A DNA stretch of 32,952 nucleotides from Paulinella micropora. Lineage: Eukaryota; Cercozoa; Imbricatea; Euglyphida. The position numbers were made by a program, and so were the translations under genes. How positions within the stretch are numbered: the first letter of the stretch is position 1; each line of letters starts with the position of its first letter. Below the pieces are notes generated by a model. That model was not told the origin of the DNA. It did no database searches and was given only the letters and a program-made list of their open reading frames with translations. This document shows, one piece after another, positions 19,686-29,131 of this stretch. The stretch is taken from the NCBI GenBank assembly GCA_009731375.1, contig BJOX01000262.1, forward strand, positions 236,376-269,327, in the 5' to 3' direction.

Positions 19686-20838
19686 CAAAAGAACAACTAC
19701 AAGAACAAAAAGAAACCCTTTCACACTAGGCTGAGAAAAAGAAAGCACTCATTTTGATAGCAACAGGCAACGACAAAAACGAAAACGAACAAAGTGACTC
19801 TGACACAAACGTTGCTTTAATCCACATGGGGAACACTTATGATAATAGCGATGATGATGAGGAGGAAAGAGAAAAAGAAGATGAGCAACCAAGCTCACCA
19901 CCCCACGAACCTACAGGTCCCCAAGCCCTTTTGAACGATACAAAGACCACACCTAGGGTAGGGAATAGACGTAGTGAGAGTGGAGAAGGACGGGAAGTGC
20001 GGTTAGTAATACTATCGGCCACCCTACGAGGTCCCTCCTCACTACGGGGAGAAGGCAAGGAAGTGCGGTTAGTATCCACCACCTCACGATGTTCCCCAGT
20101 CATCCCTGGCTTGAGAGTTCTTACGGAGTCACGCCTGACACAAAATGTGCAGGAATAAACAGACGCAAAAAACATTGTAATGTTTCCGTTGAAAAATCAA
20201 AAGGAAAGGGAGTATACGAAAATCACGCGAAACGATCATCTTATGCGAGATACTGCGGATATCACGCCACACAAGACCCAGATTACCCGGAGTTGGATTT
20301 GTCGGTAAGTCCCGTGTTGCGTCCCCCCAAATCTCCTTATTACCAAGACGAGCGAGGTCTTAAAGCTGCGGCATTGGAAAAGTCTCATAAAATTTCACAA
20401 AGACTCGTTTTCGGGGAATTTGAAACTTTACGTGACACCAAAATTTCCACAAGTCCACAAGTTTCGCAAAATATTCCGCAACCACCACATGAGAAAAAGT
20501 TTAGCAAACATAATCCTTTTCTAGTCAGCGGACCGGCCAGAGCAAAGAAGGGAGCGAAGAGAGTGGAGTGGTTGAGGGAGAGCAACGACTGGGTCCGACT
20601 TCTGCCAACAAGTTCGGCGATCAAGTAGGCCCCACCTCACAACAACTCCAAATCTCTAGTTCTAGACCAATCACAGCACTCCCACCAACACAAACAACAA
20701 ACACGCAACCCATCAACCCTCTCGTCATCACCTTCAAAGATATAAATGAAGTAGCTAAAACGTTGATGAATGAGTGCATGAGGGGAATGCATGGAGAAGT
20801 GATGCGTGTTGTGAGTGGCGAGCTAGAGAGATGACTTT
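19686..20838 (+). pseudogene. copia gag-pol linker: acidic region and Cys/His module
   Basis: Several overlapping frames are coding-like here. The first (about 19736-20158) is rich in Asp/Glu/Asn and carries an in-frame 66-bp direct duplication (from 19982 and again from 20048, each with GGAAGTGCGGTTAGTA). The next (20089-20628) has a C-x9-C-x25-C-x2-H arrangement (Cys codons at 20146, 20176 and 20254, His at 20263), resembling small zinc-binding motifs of the C...C...YCxxH type. A third (20568-20834) is Pro/Thr/Gln-rich and then helical. The protease would be expected in this interval, but no D(T/S)G catalytic motif is found in any frame. Whether the Cys/His module is captured or ancestral is unknown. 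Confidence 0.65.
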
Positions 20839-21416
20839 TTGACTGACATTGTAAGAGCAATAGAAGGAGTGTACTTGGATAGAGCAGTCAGACAGAGTCC
20901 AATCACTACACCTCCACAAATTACAGAAGAGGGAGAAAGTGAGGGTAGAGGAGAGGGAGAACTAGAAACAGAAACAGAGACAGAGACAGAAGGGGAGACA
21001 GAGCACGTATTAATACATGTGAGAAAAAGAGTGATGAAAAAGAGAGACATGACAGTACAGGATAGTGAAGCAAGCACAGACATATCATGCAGAGAAGACA
21101 GATTGATGGATGTCAATGAGATAGACCCGGTAGAGCTACTGACAGGTAATGGAGAGAGGGAGTTGAGTAAGTCAGGAAGAGCTAGGCTGACAGTGATAGA
21201 TGGGAAAGGAAGGCCTAGAGCAGTAGAAAAGAAGATGTTACTCGACACTACCTTGCCAGTTAGCATAGTCTCTACAGGACAGATGGACCACAAACACAAC
21301 AGATCAGTCATCCACCAAAACGGACAGCTAGTAATACTCAAACACCCCATCCACATTAACGAGAGTGATATACTAGTAAGGGGGAGGTTAACTAAAAGTA
21401 TGATATATAGATGAGA
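20839..21416 (+). pseudogene. copia protease-to-integrase connector
   Basis: The frame begins within a helical segment (TDIVRAIEGVYLD), has a Glu/Thr repeat (TETETETEG) and a charged stretch, then a region matching the conserved block downstream of copia protease: LLDTTLPVSIVSTGQMD (compare the family pattern VLYVPxLxxNLLSxxQL) and a G-x-L-V-I-L segment. This places it just before the integrase zinc-binding domain. It ends at the stop near 21414. An active-site Asp is not visible upstream. Confidence 0.75.
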
Positions 21417-21488
21417 TGACGAATATGATGAACCATTGAAAGTCAACGAAAGATATGATCCTTTCGCGACAAGGGGGTAGAAGGGGAG

Positions 21489-21953
21489 GGAGGCCCCACA
21501 AATGACAACAAAAAGGAGATAAGTAAGCATGAAGTAAATAAGAGAGAGAAAGAATTACACGTAGATATAGTATTATACGAAGCTTACCCCAGAAAGTCAG
21601 ACAAACCTAGAAAGATAGGAATCAAGCTTTTTCATTATGCCTGTGGGCATTATGGGTTAACAAAGATGCGCCTATTGGCAAAAATTCTGAACATTAAGTT
21701 AGTTGGTGACGAGAGTGATGTGAGATTCTGCGAATCTTGCATGATAGGAAAGTCTAAACGTTTGCCACGTTTTGCAGTTAATACGATAGAAAGAGCCCAA
21801 AAGCCAGGTATAATCCTACACATAGACACATCAGGACCGTGGGCAACTAGATCAATAGGTGGTAAACGGTATAAATTTTCAGTCACCGACGACTACTCAC
21901 TATTCATTCTTGACTTTTACTTAGCCCATAAGAATGAGTTTGTAGATTTTTAA
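21489..21953 (+). pseudogene. pol: copia integrase, zinc-binding domain and start of catalytic core
   Basis: Integrase inserts the cDNA into the genome. The frame contains the GAG-pre-integrase zinc motif (LFHYACGHYG, followed by CESCMIGKSKR, giving the H...H...C-x2-C pattern), then the core start HIDTSGPW with the first catalytic Asp of the D,D-35-E triad, and VTDDYSLFILDFYLAHK, the usual copia TDDYSR block. It terminates early at a TAA near 21951 where the family normally continues. The next part resumes in a different frame after about 60 bp. Confidence 0.92.
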
Positions 21954-21989
21954 AACAAGCTGTAGCCTTTTAAGAGAGACAGACAGGAA

Positions 21990-22449
21990 ACAAAGTAAAA
22001 GAAATTCGTGCAAATCAAGAATTTGATATTCCGGAGGAAGTCATTAAGTGTGGAAAAATATTCGCTTTATTTGGAAAACTTCCGCGACAAACGATAAAGA
22101 CGGGAATCCTATTGCGGAAAAAGTGAATGATATTACGGCGGGGCCTGCACGAGCAATGAGATATCACGCTAAATTACCGCCGCAATTCTGGGCAGAAATA
22201 GAACACGCAGCCACAACCATTCACAACATACTACCGGCAATTCACGGGGAACGCAAAGGAATCTCGCCTTATGAACAGCTGTTAGGTAGAAAACCAGCAC
22301 TCTTTCACTTAAAACCAATAGGATGCATGGGTGTGTTACATGTACCTAAGACTAAAGTGCGGAAGGGAGAGTACAGAGGGAAAAAGGCGATGCTAGTAGG
22401 ATATGATCTATTTCGGGAACTATGCCGCGTATGGGATGGTAAGAAATAA
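21990..22449 (+). pseudogene. pol: copia integrase, C-terminal core
   Basis: A short frame gives EIRANQEFD where copia integrases normally have an R-x-D-N-G-x-E-F block, so the second catalytic Asp is not seen. A frameshift near 22050 leads to NPIAEKVNDI, aligned with the family NGxAERxNR block that holds the catalytic Glu, then ARAMRYHAKLPPQFWAEI, ISPYEQLLGRKPALFHLKPI and the VGYD segment. The part ends at a TAA near 22449. The missing Asp and the frame break make this integrase non-functional as read. Confidence 0.9.
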
Positions 22450-23274
22450 TTTCCGGAGTGAGAGATGTAAGATTTAATATTCACAAAATCGGTAAACAAG
22501 CTCATCCTCCTAAACTGGTGTCATGGGATAATGATGACTCTAAGGGGGAAAATGAGAATGAGAGCGAGCAAACCACACACATCTCCACAAGCATCGCCAC
22601 CCCAGTCACCACCTCAATCACCTAAGTCACCGCACAACGTCAACAACGACCACCCAACAACACAGTTTGATGACGCTGAGGGGGAGATAGAAAATGCTGA
22701 TGTCGATGTGAATGAGAATGAGCACGCATATGAAAATGAGCATGTGGAAAAGAATACACTGGATCAAGTCCAGAGCCACATTATCCACAACAATCACCCA
22801 CAGAGCACAAGATCAAACCACAAGAACATGGAAATGAACAAGACCCAACGGATCCACTAAAAATACATGAAAGAAGAGCATACGAAGAAAAATCACCACC
22901 ATCTAAGGGATTAACGTGGGAGCAGAGCCAGAGAGTAACGGAGAGTAACATAATCCCCGGTAAAAGGCAGCGCAAGGCAGTAGAGATATATACCCCTAGC
23001 AGTGAGCCCAAGAGAGAAAAGAGAGAGGCTAAGAGCTGATAGGTAAGGGAGTAAGAGTGCCAGCGCGTGCACGGGGAGATGGATGGGCGAAGAAAAAGTA
23101 CGGTGTGGGATGGGAGAGCATAGTACGGGTAGGGGTAGTCAGCATGACCCCAAAGATAGACTCGTAGTAAGCGACAGACCTCAGCCCACCCACATAGTTA
23201 AGTTTGAAGACGAAGAAGAACGGATGTTGAATTCGGAAATCCACAAATACTCCGTGAAAGATCCCTAATACTCG
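22450..23274 (+). pseudogene. copia integrase-RT linker
   Basis: A low-complexity Pro/Ser/Asn/Glu-rich linker typical of the interval between copia integrase and RT. The clearest frame is 22531-22860. A later frame (about 23083-23274) ends in a coding-like segment leading to the RT start. The linker is interrupted by several stops. Confidence 0.7.
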
Positions 23275-24260
23275 TTGCAAAGTCCCGCTAATATGTTCTT
23301 ATGCGATGACAGTATGGTGGCAGATGAGATTCGTGATTTTTATTTGTATGTAGACGTTAGAGTACCCACAGATGTCATAGAGGCAGGTTTGACAGCTAAA
23401 GATGTTTTAGAAGGTATGAAAGCAGAACTAAAAGCTCTTCAATCCTTTAACACATACACATGGGTACCCCATAAGGAGGCAAGCAAGGCAGGAGTTAGTA
23501 AGATAGTTAGATTGACATGGGTTCACAAAGTAAAGTTAGATGAGAACGGGAAAAAGTTCATAAAGTCTCGTTTAGCTTTACGGGGAGATATGTTAGAACC
23601 CGGTGTTAGCTATAACCCAGATCAGCTCTTTGTTCCTTGTGCCGCGCACCATTCATTTTTATTTCTCGCCAAACTATCTGCCTGGCACAAACACAAACTA
23701 TACGGCATAGATTTTAAAAATGCATACCTGAATGCTCGTATGAATGACCCTGTTTATGCATATGCGCCAGAGAGTGTAGACAGAGAAGGGCATGAGGGGA
23801 TGATATGGCGTATAGATGGTGCCCTATATGGCGCACCTCAGGCAGGAAGAAGATGGTATGCGATATTAGCACCCAAGTTAGAGGAGCTAGGTTTTAGACT
23901 GCTAGATTCTGATTTATGTATCTTTGTAGAAAATGATAAGCTTTAAGAGAAGCGATAGTAGGGATATTTCATGTAGATGACTTGTTGTTTACAGCACCAA
24001 ACAAGAAAGCATATGCGCGTTTTGCGTCCGCATTAGAAAAACATTTCCCGCTCAAAAGACTCGGTATAGCCCGTGAATTCAAAGGAATAGAGATAGAGCA
24101 ATCGAACGGGAAAATAATTTTGCATCAGCGAAAATATCAGCAGCAGATACTAAAAGAAGTAGGTTACGATTCTGCTAAACCCGTCAGTACTCCAGCGCGA
24201 GAACATTTCACGGAACTGTCAGAATCAGCCAGCTTGCGAAAATTTTCATTCCTAGTTTAG
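23275..24260 (+). pseudogene. pol: copia reverse transcriptase (RVT_2), frameshifted
   Basis: RT copies the element RNA. The first frame (to 23946) has the family start AELKALQSFNTYTWVP, the basic block LTWVHKVKLDENGKK, the catalytic Asp in GIDFKNAYLN (Asp codon 23710) and the ALYGAPQAGRRWY block (family ALYGLKQSPRAWY). A stop at 23944-23946 and a one-base frame change follow. The next frame holds the active-site FHVDDLL (HVDD at 23970-23981 instead of YVDD) and the KRLGIAREFKGIEIEQ region. It ends at about 24260. Histidine before VDD is unusual; Tyr is the norm. The catalytic residues are otherwise kept. Confidence 0.94.
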
Positions 24261-24268
24261 TTGGTCGT

Positions 24269-24917
24269 TTGCTATTTCTCGCGAAGATGACAAGACCCGA
24301 TATAGACCAAGCACTAAATTCGGCAAGTGTCATGCAAACTATCGATAAGGGAATAACTTATGCGATGTTAGGCAGAATCTTTCGTTATTTAGTTAACTCT
24401 TATCGAGGTTTAGCTTACCATGAGCTTAAGTCAGAGCAGGAAGGGCAAACCTATCCAAGACTTTCCATGTGGCCCGATGCGGCTCACAAAGTTTGTAAGA
24501 AAACAGGGAAGTCCCGCACTGGATTCGTGATCCTATGGGGCAGCGATCCAGTTGCATGCTTATCAAAGCGACAGAGCATCGCCCTGAGTTCCAATGATGC
24601 TGAAATATTTGCAGCAACTGAGTGCATTAGAGAGGGACTTGCACTGAAACACATCACACAAGAACTAAACATAGCCCAAAAGAGCCCGATAGAATTATTT
24701 GAGGATAACTCTCAAACAATCTTAGCGGCAGAGAGGAGTATGTCAGATAATAGAACTAAACACTTACCTTTAGAATTACCCTTTATGCACCACCTACAGA
24801 GAGATTAAGTTTGTAAAAGTAGGTACGAAGAAGCAGATAGGTGATGTAATGACAAAATATTTACCGAAAAAACAATTCGAGTATTTACTTAACAAATTTA
24901 CGGAAAAGATCGAGTAA
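24269..24917 (+). pseudogene. pol: copia RT thumb/connection and RNase H
   Basis: The frame begins at the LLFLAKMTRPDI block and runs into RNase H, which degrades RNA in the hybrid. Acidic residues expected for RNase H are present: Asp in WPDAAH (24476), Glu in SSNDAEIFA (24602) and Asp in LFEDNSQ (24704). SKRQSIALSS matches the family KKQSTVALSS block. The main frame stops near 24808. The last segment, which matches the copia C-terminal end (GDVMTKYLPKKQFEYL), is in another frame and ends at TAA 24915-24917. This is the 3' end of pol. Confidence 0.93.
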
Positions 24918-25339
24918 TTTCGGGATTTGCATGTCCACTCACTTATGTTTGCTTTGAGTGTTTTGTGCAGTTTGTTGCTTGTTGCAGCAGCTTTGTTTTG
25001 CACAGGGGTCTAAAGCCGTCGAGTCGAGATTGGATCGCCGACTGCCGCGCGAGGCCGGCGGCGAGGCTATCCCCAATTTAAATTCGTTCTATCCTTCTTT
25101 CTGTCCTAGAATAGGAAATCTTAGAAATTTTTCGATTTTGCTACCCTCTACGGGAAGCGCTTGCAAATTTTTGAACACATACATACTTCATACATGTTAC
25201 TGCATGACTACATATATACATGCATAGAGGATGTGATGATATTGGGAGTTCATGACCTTCGGGTTACCCATAACTGATCCTCACCACTATTTTTTTCATA
25301 TTACACACTGGCCACTAATATAGCCTATGACTTGCAACT
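24918..25339 (+). other. 3' untranslated part of copia element
   Basis: No coding sequence. A GC-rich stretch (25040-25070) may fold. At 25157-25168 the 12-mer ACGGGAAGCGCT matches one arm of the inverted repeat at 30890/31367. A short CATA-like patch lies at 25180-25225. Confidence 0.6.
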
Positions 25340-25348
25340 AAGGAGGAG
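25340..25348 (+). promoter_or_regulatory. Polypurine tract
   Basis: AAGGAGGAG lies directly before the 3' LTR start CGTTGTAATG. Such a tract primes plus-strand DNA synthesis. Its position supports the LTR boundary chosen. Confidence 0.85.
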
Positions 25349-25654
25349 CGTTGTAATGTACTACTAATAACCGTTACTCTACTAGTCAATTTACCGGTAA
25401 TTTGGATAGTCTTAGTCATAGGCAGGTTTATAGGCCGGACACTGTTATTAATACCTTTATTACTGACAAGGACACTTTCTAGAATATTCGCGAATCATAG
25501 TCTGGAATGCCTAGAATCAAATGAGTATTACCATTCTGTTACAGTCATCACATTTTGTGTGACCCAAAGTTATTAAAAGTCTTTTCTTCTGTTATTCTTT
25601 ACCCTTAGCGGGCTAGCTTCCCTAAGCTCTGCGTTTGAGAGATAGATTCCGTTG
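25349..25654 (+). repeat. 3' LTR (no MITE)
   Basis: 306 bp. Compared with the 5' LTR (excluding 18038-18313), four substitutions are seen by eye (two near the start, two near the end), plus a few differing bases at the MITE site, where this copy reads ATTAATACCTTTATTACTG. It ends CCGTTG and is followed by AGGAC. Confidence 0.95.
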
Positions 25655-25659
25655 AGGAC
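25655..25659. repeat. Target site duplication AGGAC (right)
   Basis: Matches 17932-17936, confirming insertion as one unit. Confidence 0.9.
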
Positions 25660-26236
25660 GGAATGCGGTAGCCTAGTATATACTACACTTTGCTATATAA
25701 GTACCCCGGGCTCTTTCGGTCAGCAAGAAGCGGCCTCCAACACATTCACTGTCAAGTGGACTTTTGAGCAGTGGTGGGAGGAGATTCAAGAGACTCTTGA
25801 AGGCGCTAGATATAGATAGGACTAAGGAGAGAGATGGGAGACAGGAAAGGGAAGTAAGAGCAAAGAAGGCACACGCCGCAGCCGCTAAGGCAGGCTCCAA
25901 GAAGGTGTAGTTTTGTTCTTTCAGAGTGCGAAAGGGTGCTTGAAAGGGAAGGTATGCAACTTTAAGCACGGTGAGAAAGGGGGAGTGCCATGGCATGCAT
26001 GGGGAATGTTTTGTTTTTGAGAGGCCTCACAGGAGGATGCAAGTATAGTGATATATACATGCAAGTTCAAGCACATAGAGGGAGAAGAAGGGAAGAAAGA
26101 TGGAAAGAGAAGACAGAAGAATGCAGAGACGAAGAATTGCTTCAACTGTCGAGAAAAGGGGCAGGTTGCCGCGGAGTGTGAGAAAGAGTGCGCAAAGTGC
26201 GGGGGAGAGCACCCAATCACTATTAATAAGTGCTAG
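25660..26236 (+). pseudogene. gag-like relic, right part, with decayed zinc fingers
   Basis: Presumed continuation of the gag-like sequence interrupted by the copia element. A coding-like but frame-broken stretch has C-LKGKV-C-NFK-H near 25932 and a C-KYSD...C-KFK-H string near 26038-26075, both like the last part of CCCH fingers. The frame 26048-26236 then encodes CFNCREKGQVAAEC, which has the spacing of a CCHC knuckle but Gln where His is required, and CAKCGGEHP, like the second knuckle of some gag proteins. It ends at a TAG after 26233. TATATAAG near 25694 could be a promoter element of the host sequence. No protease, RT or integrase of the host element was found. Confidence 0.5.
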
Positions 26237-27570
26237 ATGCTAGAAGAAGAGGGAAGGGAAAAAGCAAGGGAACAAGGAAGAAAGGGAAGGGAAAAGAAAT
26301 ATGCTGGCCCACCCGGTATATAATAACAATACTGACCGTTCCGGTCTGTCGGCTCGGTTATCCTTGGTCTGGAGGCTACGGAGTCCCTTATTCAACTAGG
26401 TATTATATTCCTCAGTCTTCATATCGTTAGGACATTTATTGGTTATTAAAGATGACATCGTACCATTCCCAACTAACAATCTGGAGTCGCTCATAAACTT
26501 GAAATCAACAGGCACGGTATGGAAATCATTTTTCCGGGAGTCAGCAGTTTTTCGGAAATTTTCTGAGCAAAAAAAGAGGTTGAGAGAAAAAGCAATGGGC
26601 GGGAATGGTTGATGATGCGCTTCCTGAGTGTCACTGCTTTTTCTTGAGACGTTTTGGTTACAGGTATTATATGTGCAGACATGTAGGGGCAATGATTTTC
26701 CTGAGCTGGCACGGTGTGGCTACTTATGAGCTGTTTTGTAGCGGAGCTTGGGTTGCTGTGAAACAGGGGTTTGAGAGATGGACAACTCACAGCTCAGACT
26801 AGAGAAATGTTGTGTTTCATGACTCGGATGTGGATCTTTTGCTTGGGTAATCAGACATACAGGTACATGCAGAGAGGCACAAGGCATGGTTTTGTTGAAA
26901 GAGTGGGTTATTTTCGGTTTGTTTTGTGAATGGGCATGGGTTGATGTGACACTCGGTTTCGGGTCAGTGACTCTCTCTCTTCAACACAAGACAAAGGAAA
27001 ATTTATAGGGAACTATTCAGACATACTTTCAGAAATAGCTATTGATTAACAGGGGTTTACCACGAGTGACTTTCAGCAATAGCTATTTCCACGAGTGACC
27101 GTGCTCACCCCTTTGCATTATTAAGGTTAATTTTAGTACTAGGGCTGGTTAGTGGAAAAGGTAAGGGCTAGGTTTAGGGCAAGGTGTATGGTCTGCAGTG
27201 CATATCAGCTGTGCTCAAGAAGAAGGTTTTTGAGGAAAATTTCTGTGGCGGAAAGTTGGTTTATATTGTGTGGTAGCGGATGTAACTGGGTTAGAGTGGA
27301 AGGAAAATAGCACGGCCAGTGAGAAAAATTACAAGTTGATTAGGTAAAAAAAGGAAATCGCTAGAGCAAAAAGAAATTTGTCAGAAAACCCAAGAGTAAA
27401 TAATTAATAAAGGTAAAAAATCCAGAAACATGTTTGGATTTGTTTTTGCACATTTAAGTAGATTTGACGGTTCCCCCGGTTAGTTAGGCCGGGAGCCTGC
27501 AGGGCGTGGGGTAAGTAGAGTACAGATTATACGTATAGATGATAGCTATAGCGAGTTATGAGTTAGGTTA
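26237..27570. other. No gene recognised
   Basis: About 1.3 kb of AT-leaning sequence. A frame without a start (about 26400-26611) and one at 26605-26802 are open on the plus strand but show no recognisable domain. They might be decayed remains of the older retroelement. From 26820 on the sequence is low in coding signal. Confidence 0.5.
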
Positions 27571-27654
27571 GTATGCGATTAACATCTAATTCAGGACAGG
27601 GGCAAATGGAAAATAAATTCCACATTGAAGTAAATGTGTTAAGGTCAGTATGTA

Positions 27655-27832
27655 GACAGTCCGCTCCAGTTTCGCAATCACCACGAGTCCGAGGCTTGCG
27701 GAAAGGGTTGCTGTATCCTTCGCCATTGTTGTGCATATATATAGATAGTCCGCTCCAGTTTCGCAATCACCGCGAGTCCGAGGCTTGCGGAAAGGGTTGT
27801 CGTATCCTTCGCCATTGTTGTGCATATGTCAG
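27655..27832. repeat. 89-bp tandem duplication
   Basis: Two copies begin at the CGCTCCAGTTTCGCAATCAC strings at 27662 and 27751. They differ by a few substitutions and a short TATATATAGATA junction. The second copy overlaps the 3' end of the minus-strand relic. Confidence 0.95.
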
Positions 27833-28421
27833 CTTCTCCCCTAAATGCATCGGCAGGTCAGCAAAGGTGCGGATGATGATGGCAATCTTACTCCATTCTT
27901 CAGGGCAGAGATAGTGTACACGGTCAAGGGCAGCTCTCCAGATAGAGCAAGGGTACGGTATTTCTACCATGAGTTGTAGTGTTGCCGAGAGGAGAAGATC
28001 TTCTGAGCTCATTTGGCGTGCAAAATTAGCTAGCATACCAACAAGAATAGCATGAAGGATAGTGCAGCTGCTGTACATGCAAGGGGAGTATGGTGGGAGG
28101 CGTAGCATCGGTTGCCGATTCTGGGTCATCATGGCATGCGCGCAGTCCAGTTTTTGAAGAGGGGCCTGATGCTGAAGCCTTGGGTTGGGTTTTGGTATAG
28201 TCGTATTGACGTTCCCGCAAAGTCCACTATGAAGGTATCGTTCGTCGGTTCCAGCATTTCTTCTTCAAGTTCTAGCTAAAGCCTCCCGTGTAGGCATGGG
28301 GTTGCGATGGTGATTCAGTAGTTGTGCCAGAGTTACGGATTGCTTGCAGTATCTTTTGGACTTCAGCCATTTCAAATTCATTATCCCAGTCCACAAGTAT
28401 GAGGAGTAGGAGATCATCAAT
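27767..28421 (-). pseudogene. Frame-broken coding relic of unknown family
   Basis: Three minus-strand frames abut almost exactly. Fragment a (28421-28272) includes LVDWDNEFEMAEVQKILQ. Fragment b (28275-28129) includes PTNDTFIVDFAGTSIRLYQ. Fragment c (28132-27767) is helix-rich and includes LANFARQMSSEDLLLSATLQ and YLCPEEWSKIAIIIRTFADL. Each boundary overlaps by only a few bases, as expected for one ancestral reading frame of about 210 codons with two frameshifts. The composition is protein-like and unlike low-complexity shadows. I do not recognise the family. A retroelement gag or another captured gene is possible, with no evidence to choose. The 89-bp duplication lies at its 3' end. Confidence 0.5.
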
Positions 28422-28429
28422 CTAGAACT

Positions 28430-29131
28430 AAACATTCGACAATCTTGGGGGTATCCCTTTTTCCGAAATTTTCCATGAAGTATATGGACTTTTTTGAAAA
28501 CGTGTGGAAATGAAAGGAAATCAATTCACTGATTGCAGAACATATAAAAATAATATTAAAACATGTTTTTATTAATTGTAATACACTTTAACTTCATCTT
28601 CAGAGGTGGGCAGGAACCGGTCCGACACGGTAATCTTTCTCCTTTTTCATAGTCCCGGCTACTATGAATCTATGATGATAACAATGCCCAACATGCAGAA
28701 TTTGCTTTTAAGTTTGTTTATCTTTGTTTACATTAAGCATTTTACTTTATTATGATAATAAACATTGCTTTTACCTACAATAAATTCCCCCCGGGGGGGG
28801 GGGAGGGGGGAGGGGGGAACGGGGGAGGAAGAGAAGTGCGATGTCGCCACGCAAAATACATAGATTCTACAACAAAATTTCTTTAATTACTAAAAAAAAT
28901 AATAAATCTAACTCCGTAATATCATACTAACTAAATTAGAAGTTTGTTTAACTCTTGCATGCGACAAACGTTCTTAATCCCGCTTTCGACCATAACAAAC
29001 CTGCCAGTGCAAAAAATTACGATTAATACTACACTACTACAAAGAAAAAAAACACAAAACAAATTCAAACATCTTTCAGATGAAGGAGAAAAGTGAAAGC
29101 TATGCAAACTACCTGGTGCGTGCATTTGAAG
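28430..29131. other. Non-coding, AT-rich with a G-run block
   Basis: AT-rich sequence with a CCCCCCGGG junction followed by G runs (28788-28830) that could form a G-quadruplex. A small CATAGT/ACTATG hairpin lies near 28650. The part 28930-29131 is probably 3' UTR of the minus-strand gene that ends at 29132. Confidence 0.6.

Larger units (their letters stand above)
17937..25654 (+). mobile_element. Ty1/copia LTR retrotransposon, decayed
   Basis: Two direct LTRs bracket a gag, integrase, reverse transcriptase, RNase H order, which is diagnostic of Ty1/copia (integrase before RT). AGGAC target duplications flank it. The internal region is about 6.8 kb and is broken into at least nine frames by frameshifts and stops. 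LTRs differ at only about four aligned positions outside the 5' LTR insertion. It sits inside an older gag-like sequence. It is not intact: no canonical protease D(T/S)GA motif was found and the second integrase aspartate region is abnormal. Confidence 0.96.

Noticed and set aside
20823-21530. Long minus-strand frame opposite the copia connector
   Set aside because: The plus-strand frame has retroelement motifs in the expected order. The minus frame is a compositional shadow.
28788-28830. TIR of another G-rich MITE like 16690-17271
   Set aside because: CCCCCCGGGGG resembles the inner part of that element, but there is no CAGTGG terminus or TA flank nearby.
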